From Bacteroidota bacterium (GTDB lineage: Bacteria; Bacteroidota; Bacteroidia; B-17B0; Aurantibacillaceae), in assembly GCA_025360565.1 (NCBI GenBank), contig JANYBY010000061.1, positions 1-45,140 on the forward strand: a stretch of DNA of 45,140 nt, in the 5' to 3' direction. This document shows positions 6,753-14,900 of this stretch, piece after piece. The notes below the pieces were generated by a model. The model worked only from the letters and a program-made list of their open reading frames with translations, made no database searches and had not been told where the DNA came from. A program made the position numbers and the translations under genes. The first letter of the stretch is position 1; each line of letters starts with the position of its first letter.

Positions 6753-9305
6753 TTAAGCACTTAACAACGCTATGCACTTATCAATTTCACGCACCAAATC
6801 GTTTATTTGTTTCTTCATTTGAGGTTTTTCTGTATCCCCGCCTGAATTAGATGCTAATATAACATTCTTCCTGTGATTATTCAAATCTGTAACATTAATA
6901 TTCTCACTATCAACCTGTTGCGATAAATTGCTAACCACATCATTCATTTTTAACAGCTGATCGGCCATTAATCCCTTCTCATTCAATAATCCAAATCTTT
7001 CTTCATTCAAAGATTCAATCTGTTGCAATAAGGTATCAATGTATTCTTTTTGTTTCGTTGATCTGGCTTCGTTTCTTACTAAAGCCACTTCAGTTTCTAA
7101 CCCTTTTATTTCGGCATTTAATTGACTTACTGTAGAATTTAAAGTACCGATGGTATTTTGCAATACATTTATTTCGGCCATCAGGTTATTTTTTTCGGTG
7201 CTTAGTATATCGTAATTATGTTGCAAAGCGGTTAATTGCTCACTTGAGTTGGCTGAACTTAACATTTGAATTTTTAAGTCCTCGATCTCGGCTTTTAACT
7301 GTGTAATTTCTTCAGTCATTGCCGCGTTGTTGGCTTCCAAATTTGTTACTTCAAAATTCTTCGAACTTAATAACGCTTTTAATTCATCAACTCGTCCTGC
7401 GCTTTGAGTGGTTGTTTCTTCTAGTTCAGTTTTTAATAGTGTAATTTCAGCTTCGTGCGCTTCAACTTTATCAGATGCAAGATCTATTTCGTTAATTAAA
7501 TTGGAATTTTCTGCCAGTAATTTTTGAAACTCTACATTTTGACTTTCAATTTGCAAAGTGGTAGTTGCGGTGATCTCGGCGCTTAATGCTTCAAAAGCAA
7601 TTTCTTTTTCGGTAAGTGTAGTTTTAAGTGCCGTTATTTCGTTTTGAAGTTCGTTTGTTTTAGCTTCAATAGTTTGTGATAGCGAATTTTCGGTGTCTGT
7701 TTTATAAGCGGAAAAAGCCAATTCTTTTTCAGAAACAGAAGCGTGCAACACATTTATTTCTGAATTTAAATTCTGAATAGATAACAAAGCGCTTTCTAAC
7801 TCAGTAGTTTTTGCTTCAATGGTTGATTCGGCAGTGGCTAAAGTATTATTAGTATTTTCAACAACAGAACCCAGGTTTTGAATTTCGTTGTTCAATGTTT
7901 CAATTTGAGCGTTCAATTCGTTTACTTGTTCAGATGATGATAGAGCTGAAGTTTGTTTAAAGCCTTCAAATTCAGAAGTAACAGTGTTTAATTTTTCAGT
8001 TTCTGATTTTAACAATGCATCAAGGCTTGTTAACTGACTATTAATAGCATCAATATTGGTAGTTTGAGCAGTTATTTGCGCGCTTAATTCGTTTATCTGA
8101 TTTTTAAAAGCCTCATTTTCTGATTGAACTTTTGTAAACTCTTCGGTCAGCTTTGAATTTTGATCGGTTGAATGAATTAAGGTATTTGAAAGTTTAGCTT
8201 CGTAATCGTTTTTTAAAGTTTCAATTTCGGATTGAAAACCTTCTTTTAAGGATTTGGTTTCTTCTATTGAAGATTCTCTTAGATCGTTTAACTCTTTTGT
8301 GTATTCGCCAACAATTTTTTGTTCTTTGTTCGAGAATTCCTGCGTTAACGCATCTAAGTGCGAAGTTAAATTATTGGTTAAAGTATTACGTTGCTCTTCT
8401 AATTCTAATTTTAAAGTGGAGATCTCGGTTTTGTATGTAAACTCAAGCGCTTCAATTTTTTGAGTATAGCTTTCTTCAAGATTGCTGATAGCAGAGTTGT
8501 GTGCTTTGGTTAAAGCTGCAATCTCGGTTTGCTGTGCCAATGTTAAGGAAGTGATTTCGTTTTCTTTAGCTTGAGTTAACGAAGTGATCTCGTTTTCTTT
8601 GGCTTGGGTTAAAGAAGTAATCTCACCTATGTGCTGATTTTTTGTGGCAGTAAGTTCGGCACTTGTTTCGGATGTAATCTTTTGAATTTGCGAAGTGTAT
8701 TCGGTTTTCAAAAAAGTAATTTCCTGTTGCTGTGCGCTTTTAAGGGCGTACACTTCCTGATTGTGTTTTTGCGATACAGCTTCTTCCTTATCAGCCCAAC
8801 CTGCGCTCAATTCGTTAACACGGTTTTCAAACTCTTCTTTTAAACCAATTTCTTTATAATGAATATTCGAACGCAATTCGCTTATTTCCGCTGAGTGTGC
8901 CTGTTTAGTTGACTCAAGCTCTTGACTCGCTTCAGACTTAAGGCTCTCAATTTTTTGTTCGTATAATTCCGCGATCGAATTCAATTCGGTTCTTAATGAA
9001 TCAATTTCAATCAGGCGAGCATCCACTTCTTCTTGTTTAGCGTGCAATTGATCTTTAATGGTGCCGCGTAATTCTTTAAAAGCAGCCAATTCACCTTTGT
9101 AATTGGTGTTGTCGCGTTCGGTAACAGTTAACTTTGTGTTTAAAACATCAATTGTTACCTGAAGGCGTTTGCAATCTTCGTCGCGCAAGATAAGTTGGTT
9201 ACGGTAATCGCTTAATGAGCGTTTTAGCGCAGTAAATTCCTTACGTAACGTTATATCGTTATCTAAAACTTGTTGCAATTCTGTTTTTAAATTTTCAGCA
9301 TTCAT
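6753..9305 (-). CDS. 850-aa coiled-coil protein in the zapA operon, with hendecad repeats
   Basis: An almost entirely helical, charged protein with no signal peptide or membrane segment. Residues 184-305 show a strict 11-residue period (EITSLTQAKEN, EITSLTLAQQT, EIAALTKAHNS, AISNLEESYTQ, KIEALEFTYKT, EISTLKLELEE); the central copies are near-identical at DNA level (33-bp units, 8526-8624). Hendecads favour a right-handed or straight coiled coil; the remainder looks heptad-like and SMC-like. The C-terminal tail KKQINDLVREIDKCIALLSA resembles the tail of the short coiled-coil protein encoded before zapA in other Bacteroidota (recalled: about 100 aa, ending ...LIREIDYCIAQLS). I infer a greatly lengthened version of that division-associated protein. 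It is co-oriented with zapA (18-bp gap) and divergent from the sigma factor gene. Confidence 0.8.
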   Translation of the reverse strand: MNAENLKTELQQVLDNDITLRKEFTALKRSLSDYRNQLILRDEDCKRLQVTIDVLNTKLTVTERDNTNYKGELAAFKELRGTIKDQLHAKQEEVDARLIEIDSLRTELNSIAELYEQKIESLKSEASQELESTKQAHSAEISELRSNIHYKEIGLKEEFENRVNELSAGWADKEEAVSQKHNQEVYALKSAQQQEITFLKTEYTSQIQKITSETSAELTATKNQHIGEITSLTQAKENEITSLTQAKENEITSLTLAQQTEIAALTKAHNSAISNLEESYTQKIEALEFTYKTEISTLKLELEEQRNTLTNNLTSHLDALTQEFSNKEQKIVGEYTKELNDLRESSIEETKSLKEGFQSEIETLKNDYEAKLSNTLIHSTDQNSKLTEEFTKVQSENEAFKNQINELSAQITAQTTNIDAINSQLTSLDALLKSETEKLNTVTSEFEGFKQTSALSSSEQVNELNAQIETLNNEIQNLGSVVENTNNTLATAESTIEAKTTELESALLSIQNLNSEINVLHASVSEKELAFSAYKTDTENSLSQTIEAKTNELQNEITALKTTLTEKEIAFEALSAEITATTTLQIESQNVEFQKLLAENSNLINEIDLASDKVEAHEAEITLLKTELEETTTQSAGRVDELKALLSSKNFEVTNLEANNAAMTEEITQLKAEIEDLKIQMLSSANSSEQLTALQHNYDILSTEKNNLMAEINVLQNTIGTLNSTVSQLNAEIKGLETEVALVRNEARSTKQKEYIDTLLQQIESLNEERFGLLNEKGLMADQLLKMNDVVSNLSQQVDSENINVTDLNNHRKNVILASNSGGDTEKPQMKKQINDLVREIDKCIALLSA

Positions 9306-9825
9306 TGAAATACAATTTTAATTTTCATAAAAATACTTAGTCCTTCAGCTTCAATTACATATCAACCTCTATATAAGTAAACATTTAGTTGTTAATTAAG
9401 TTGAAGGTTATTAAAACACTTTTGTTAATTAAAAAAATACCTTGTAAGTCTTAATTCTATTGATAATGTAGCGTTTTTATGGCGAAAAAAAATCACTTTT
9501 TATGAAAAAATAAAAAGAAAACGAGAGATTTAAAAATCAAAAAATGGAGGGAAAAGAGGCGAATCAACTAAAAATTCTTCCGGAAAATTTAGATTGTCTT
9601 TACAAAAAATTAAGGATAGCATAATTTAAGAACGATGTTATGACGGAATAAAATACAGGTCGATAAATCACATTTTTTGCCAAAAAAATATCTTTTTTGA
9701 AACTTTTTACCCTTGTAAGCGTTATATAGTATGAAAGACAGAGAAAGAGCTAAAACCCCAATAATTGTTTAAAAATGAACGTTTTTTTCACTATATTTGC
9801 AAATTAACCAAAACACCCCGGAAGA
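9306..9825. other. Divergent promoter region between the coiled-coil/zapA unit and rpoD
   Basis: 520 bases of very A/T-rich DNA without a convincing gene. The sigma factor promoter's -7 box lies at 9792-9799. A weak -7-like TATTTTTA sits on the minus strand at 9335-9328, upstream of the coiled-coil gene. The long 5' region could hold regulatory sites, but I see no strong hairpin. Confidence 0.5.
9792..9799 (+). promoter_or_regulatory. Bacteroidota -7 promoter element of the sigma factor gene
   Basis: TATATTTG matches TAnnTTTG exactly, 26 bases before the ATG, giving a predicted 5' UTR of about 23 nt. A TTG at 9765-9767 is 24 bases upstream, wider than the usual spacing, so the -33 element is uncertain. 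Confidence 0.6.
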
Positions 9826-10689
9826 ATGAGACAGCTTAAAATAACCAAATCGATAACCAACCGCGAAAGTGCTTCATTAGATAAATATCTTCAGGAAATT
9901 GGACGTGAGGAACTTATAACGGCCGAAGAAGAGGTAGTTTTAGCAAAAAAAATTAAAGATGGCGATCAATCTGCCCTAGAAAAATTAACCCGCGCTAATC
10001 TGCGTTTTGTGGTTTCGGTGGCAAAGCAATATCAAAATCAGGGTTTAAGTTTACCCGATCTTATTAACGAAGGAAATTTAGGTTTGATAAAAGCGGCAAA
10101 ACGTTTTGATGAGACCCGTGGATTTAAATTTATTTCTTATGCAGTATGGTGGATCCGTCAAAGTATTTTACAAGCTTTGGCTGAACAAAGCCGTATTGTG
10201 CGTTTACCTTTAAATCAAGTTGGTTCATTAAATAAAATAAATAAAGCTTACAGTAAATTGGAGCAGGAATTTGAGCGCGAGCCAAGTGCCGAAGAGTTAG
10301 CCGATATTTTAGATCTGCCTATAGATAAAGTTAGCGATACCATGAAAGTGAGCGGACGCCATGTAAGTATGGATGCCCCATTTGCAAATGGTGAAGAAAG
10401 TAGTTTATTGGATGTGTTGGTAAATTTAGATTCGCCTAAAGCCGATACAGGTTTAATGAACGAAAGTTTAAGCAAAGAAATTGACCGCGCATTAAGCACA
10501 TTAACCGAAAGAGAACGCGACGTAGTAAAATTATTTTTCGGAATTGGATTGAACCACGGTTTAACCTTAGAAGAAATTGGCGATAAATTTGATCTTACCC
10601 GCGAACGTGTACGTCAGATAAAAGAAAAAGCGATCCGTCGTTTACGCCACAGTAGCAGAAGCAAATTATTACAACAATATTTGGGCTAA
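9826..10689 (+). CDS. rpoD: Primary RNA polymerase sigma factor (RpoD/SigA, Bacteroidota type)
   Basis: 287 aa, the compact form of the housekeeping sigma factor typical of Bacteroidota, without the long N-terminal region 1.1. Region 1.2 is at about 15-45 (SLDKYLQEIGREELITAEEE). Region 2 contains NLRFVVSVAKQYQNQGL, LINEGNLGLIKAAKRFD and the -10-recognition helix FISYAVWWIRQSILQAL (about 62-122). Region 3 follows, and region 4 ends with the helix-turn-helix LTLEEIGDKFDLTRERVRQI (about 243-262). It directs core polymerase to TTTG/TAnnTTTG promoters, several of which are visible here. The gene is monocistronic and ends in tandem terminators. Identification is very secure. Confidence 0.97.
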   Translation: MRQLKITKSITNRESASLDKYLQEIGREELITAEEEVVLAKKIKDGDQSALEKLTRANLRFVVSVAKQYQNQGLSLPDLINEGNLGLIKAAKRFDETRGFKFISYAVWWIRQSILQALAEQSRIVRLPLNQVGSLNKINKAYSKLEQEFEREPSAEELADILDLPIDKVSDTMKVSGRHVSMDAPFANGEESSLLDVLVNLDSPKADTGLMNESLSKEIDRALSTLTERERDVVKLFFGIGLNHGLTLEEIGDKFDLTRERVRQIKEKAIRRLRHSSRSKLLQQYLG

Positions 10690-10716
10690 GCCCTTCCTAA
10701 ATCTTCCCAAAGGGAA

Positions 10717-10752
10717 GGACTTGAACCCTCACAGAAATGCTGAGGGTTTTTT
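10717..10752 (+). terminator. Terminator 1 after rpoD (copy A of a 36-bp direct repeat)
   Basis: AACCCTCA(cagaaatgc)TGAGGGTT followed by TTTT gives an 8-bp stem with a U-tract (hairpin 10724-10752). The 36 bases 10717-10752 recur exactly at 10869-10904. The upstream sequence contains the small inverted repeat CTTCCCaaaGGGAAG. Confidence 0.8.
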
Positions 10753-10770
10753 GTTGTAGAAAAATCGGTA

Positions 10771-10816
10771 AAACCATCAAGGTTTTTCCAGACATAAATG
10801 AAAACCTTGAAGGTTT
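10771..10816. repeat. Hairpin-forming inverted repeat
   Basis: AAACCATCAAGGTTTT (10771-10786) and AAAACCTTGAAGGTTT (10801-10816) are inverted with 15 of 16 matches around a 14-base loop. The hairpin sits between the two terminator copies; it is of the dispersed ACCTTGAAGGT type. Confidence 0.65.
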
Positions 10817-10868
10817 AAATGTGTTCATTGCTCACTATTGTTCCTGATCTGCCGCAGCGGAGAGGGGG

Positions 10869-10904
10869 GGACTTGAACCCTCACAGAAATGCTGAGGGTT
10901 TTTT
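10869..10904 (+). terminator. Terminator 2 (copy B of the 36-bp direct repeat), with tRNA-like flank
   Basis: Identical over 36 bases to 10717-10752, including the hairpin and U-tract. Read on the minus strand, 10903-10856 contains a T-arm-like GAGGG-TTCAAGT-CCCCC followed by CCTCTCC-G, which resembles the 3' end of a serine tRNA with one T-stem mismatch. No 5' half is present. Confidence 0.7.
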
Positions 10905-10973
10905 ATTTGTTGAAAAGTCTCGTTTGATAGAAGGTGGATTTAGGGTGAGGCTGCTTAACTTTACGCACTTAAA

Positions 10974-11927
10974 ATGAAATGGGTTAAAATAATAATTGCT
11001 GTCATAATTTCGATCGCCCTCGGATTGATCTTTTTGTACTCCGGATACAGCAAACTAACTCCGGTAATTGAAACCTTTGAATTTACATTCGTTGATGTTG
11101 GCATTGCCAACTGGTACACCGCGCCTGTTATTGCAAGGCTTTTGATCGGGCTCGAATTTTTTCTTGGATTTTTACTGATCATTAATTATAACCTCCGCAA
11201 ATTTGTTCTGCCTTTCACCATTAATTTATTATTGTTCTTTATTATTTATTTATTGATCCAGATCGCAGGCAATGGTAACACCGGCAATTGCGGATGCTTT
11301 GGCGAGCACGTAAGGATGACACCTTTAGAAGCGATCTTAAAGAACATGGCAATGATAGTTGCAGGCGGCGTGGTTTATTTTTTATTTGAAGGCTGGAAAG
11401 TGAAATACAATAAACTGTTTTTGAGTTTTATTTTTGTAAGTACGGTAGCGCTTCCGTTCATCTTTAATCCTATTGATTACGCTTACACATCAAACAATCT
11501 CGAAGAAAAAATAAACTATCCCTTAGAGCTTAATTTGCTTTACTCGCCTGAAGATACCTCGAAGGTGCAGGTGCCCAAGATTGATCTTAGAAAAGGAAAA
11601 CATGTGGTGGCATTTTTAAGTTTAAGCTGTCCGCATTGCCGCATTGCCGCAAAAAAATTCAGACTTATTAAAAAGGGCAACCCTAACATTTCTGTTTATT
11701 TTATTTTAAACGGTGATAGAGAAAAGTACGCGCCTTTTATTTTAGATACAAAAGCGGATAACATACCTTATTCGTATTGCAACGGCAAAACGTTTGTGCA
11801 GCTGGCTTCGGCACAATTGCCACGAATTTATTATTTAGATAATGGAGTAGTTGTAAAAAAAGTGGACTACTATGAATTGAATCAATACAGAATAGAAGAC
11901 TGGATGAAAACCGGTAAGCCTAATTAA
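10974..11927 (+). CDS. MauE/DoxX-family membrane protein fused to a thioredoxin-like domain
   Basis: 317 aa. The N-terminal half has about four membrane helices (6-24, 51-71, 78-97, 120-137) and a loop NCGCFGEH (C106, C108) as in MauE/DoxX-type redox proteins. A fifth helix lies at 147-165, followed by an extracytoplasmic thioredoxin-like domain with the active-site-like motif CPHC (C219, C222) in FLSLSCPHCRIAAKKF. The two cysteine pairs suggest electron transfer across the membrane to a periplasmic thiol substrate (inference). A -7-like TAACTTTA lies at 10956-10963, close to the ATG. The downstream gene is convergent, 4 bases away, so it is a single-gene unit. Confidence 0.8.
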   Translation: MKWVKIIIAVIISIALGLIFLYSGYSKLTPVIETFEFTFVDVGIANWYTAPVIARLLIGLEFFLGFLLIINYNLRKFVLPFTINLLLFFIIYLLIQIAGNGNTGNCGCFGEHVRMTPLEAILKNMAMIVAGGVVYFLFEGWKVKYNKLFLSFIFVSTVALPFIFNPIDYAYTSNNLEEKINYPLELNLLYSPEDTSKVQVPKIDLRKGKHVVAFLSLSCPHCRIAAKKFRLIKKGNPNISVYFILNGDREKYAPFILDTKADNIPYSYCNGKTFVQLASAQLPRIYYLDNGVVVKKVDYYELNQYRIEDWMKTGKPN

Positions 11928-11931
11928 TTTG

Positions 11932-14900
11932 TTAGTTTTGGTTCTTTCCCTTTTTCTTGAGTCTTTTAATATAGCGTGAAAATAACTGAGTAAAAGTTTC
12001 AAATTCTTCGCGGTAAAAAACCCCAATTCCCTGAGTAAACGGACCGCCTTTGGCTACCATTTGGGCGTTATCGTTGCTTTGGTTAAAGCCCTTTAATCGG
12101 TAGCGTCCGTCATCGGTAATTTTGTATTCAATATTCACGTCAATAATTCCGCTCGAGTTTCTGTTCGCGTTATTACCATTCACGCCAAAATTCCCGTCAA
12201 TTGAAACTTTATTATTAAATAATTGTTTACTCAAGGCAAGATCAACCGCATCGCCGCTTGTTTGTGAACCCGGGCGGTAATTTACACCAAGTTGAAGATC
12301 TTTTATTCCGGTTAAATTACCTACATAATTATTTAAAAACGAACTTACCTGATTGCTCAGCATTTCGCTGCCGGTGTTTGCAGCCGCGCTGCCCGCCGTT
12401 ACTCCGCCGCCGCTGCTACTGTATATTTGAGGTGTAACAAATGAGCGAAAAAGTAAAAATGAAAAGACCTGCCGGTTAAGTTCGGCTTCATCGCTTAATA
12501 CATTTGCTATCCTGGCCTTGGCCGTAGCATCAACAGTTGGCACTTCTATGCCAAAATCAATATTTGGCGCGAATAACTTCCCGCTTATTTTTAATTTGCA
12601 ATCTACCGGAAATCTTCCTTTGTACGCGGCAGTGGTATCATTTAACAATACCGCTACCGAAGCTTTTTGTTTATAGCTGGTAACAATATTTATTTCGGCC
12701 CCAAGCGGATCGCCGCTCCATGAAATACTGCTTCCGCCATCTATATCAAATTTTTTATTGATCACATTTTCAAGGGTAAAACGATAATCGCCGTTTGAAA
12801 TATAATAATCGCCTATCATTTCAAATTTGCCAAGGGTATTAATTTTTAAGGTGAGGTCACCAACGCCCGACACATTCAGCACATCTCCTGTTTTTTTATC
12901 AAGGATAATTTGCGCGGTCATGTTTGGATTAGCATGAATGATCATTTCTAAATTAAACCCGGTTATACTTTCGGCTTTTTTATTTTTTAGAGTGTCTTTT
13001 TTTACAAAATGAATAAAGTCCGACTCTTCAACGTCTGACGGGCCATCGAGAGGGAAATAAAATTTAGAACGTTTATCCATTTTATTATCAACACTCATGT
13101 AAATATTATTTAAAAAACCCCAAAGGCCAATTTTACCGGTGCCATAAAGTTTACCGTAAAAGGTTTTGTTTTCTTTTTCGGTGGTGTTAAGTACCATCAT
13201 ATTCTTATAACTTATATCATAGTCTAACTGCATTCGTTTAAAGTTGTTGTGAAATATGTTTCCATTGACGGTTCCTTGCGGAACGGCCTTAAGGCCAAGG
13301 CTTTTTTCGCGGAGCAAAAGATCAACAAAACGGATCTGATCGGGCATTATTTCCAGATCACCGGTAATATTGTAAGTTACATTTGTATAATCTACTTTAA
13401 TTTCGCTTGCGAATAATTTTAATTTTCCGTCGATCTTAATATTATCTGAGGTACCATGAATTTTTCCCGCCCCCGTTATCAGTCCGCTATTAATGGTAAC
13501 AATGCCTTCCAAAAGCGGGCCAAGTAATTTTAAATTAGCCGGCTCGGCTTTAAAATCAATATCAATGCTCTCTTCTTTTTTATCTAAAAAGTAATTCCCT
13601 TTAAACGAAATGTTTTTTGTCTGATTTCCATTCATGTCCGGCAAGCCTAAAGATGTATACCCATCCAAAAAAATATTTTTTTCGAGGGCATTGTAATTGG
13701 TTTTAAGTACAACTGTTCCAAGGGTATTATCATTTAATTTAAAATCCGAAAATGTAAGATCGCTCCCTGTTGCAAATGTTTTCGAATTAAAAACAGTTAC
13801 GCTGCCGTTTAATGTGCCTTGTAAATTCAGCTTTATAGCTTTTAAAATGGGATTAAATTGTGCAAGCAAAACCCTGTCAATTACAACTCCTAAATTACTA
13901 TTGGGTTTATCCGATAAAATGCCAGCAATGCCGATGCTTTGATTGCGACTTACAAACAATAACGGGTTAACGTTTATATTGCCGCTTGTATCAAACACCG
14001 CCGGATTGGTAATTGCTAATTTCCAGGTACTATCTTTTGCTGTTATAAAAAAATCGTCGAGATTTAAAGTTGCTTGACTATTGACGAATGAAATTTTTCC
14101 GGCAATTTTTCCGGAATTATTTGGCGCTACTTTATTGTTCCACTCTAAATTGTATTTTGTGTTCTGGTCTTTTGATACGAGGTACATAAAATAGTTTTCG
14201 AGCCTTATGCTATCGGTTACTTGAATGCCGCTACCTTTAAATACAAGGTTAATTTTATCTTTCTGAGAAAAAGATTCGATGGTGTTATTGTATAATTTTA
14301 CTGAGGCAAATTTTACAGTGTCGGATCTTAAATTAATATTAAAGAGGTTCTTAGAAGCGTCGAAATCGCCTGTTAAAACTGTATTGGGCGATACCATCAA
14401 AGCTTTTACAAAAAGTTCGCTAAACACATTAAATTTTTTAACATTGAGCTTAAACTTAAAAGCGTCGGTGTATACTACTTTGCCTTTATTTTTTGTAAAA
14501 AAGGCCGGGTAGTATGAACTTAGGAATTGGTTAAAGGCGGCAGGGATATTGGTTAGATTGAAACGCCCATCGGCTGTTAAATTAAAATAATTTGAGTTGA
14601 GCACTATTTTTTTGTCAATCTCAGATTGGTTCAGATTTAAATCGAGTGTGCTGAATTTAAATTCCTTTTCCGAATTTTTATAGTGCGTATCGTCAAAATT
14701 AAGTGTTCCGCTAATGTTGTTGAGGTTGTTGCCTTTTAAAGTAATTAAGATCTGGGTAGAGATAGTTGCTTCGTCTTTTGTAAAGTTTAATTTTTTAAGA
14801 TTTATTTTGTTAATGGTTGAAATAAAATCCATTTCGGGGATCTTATTTTTAAAACTAATATTGCCGTTAAAATCAAAATTCGCGTTGGGATCTTTACTAA

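Noticed and set aside
8526..8624. 33-bp tandem repeats, considered as CRISPR or satellite
   Set aside because: The repeats are in frame, without spacers, and encode hendecads of the coiled-coil protein.
9544..9624. 26-codon ORF (MEGKEANQLKILPENL...) in the leader region of rpoD
   Set aside because: It lies upstream of the predicted rpoD transcription start and has no -7 box or recognisable similarity.
10856..10903. tRNA-Ser gene on the minus strand
   Set aside because: Only a T-arm and 3' acceptor-like part exist; no D-arm, anticodon arm or 5' acceptor strand, and the T-stem has a mismatch.
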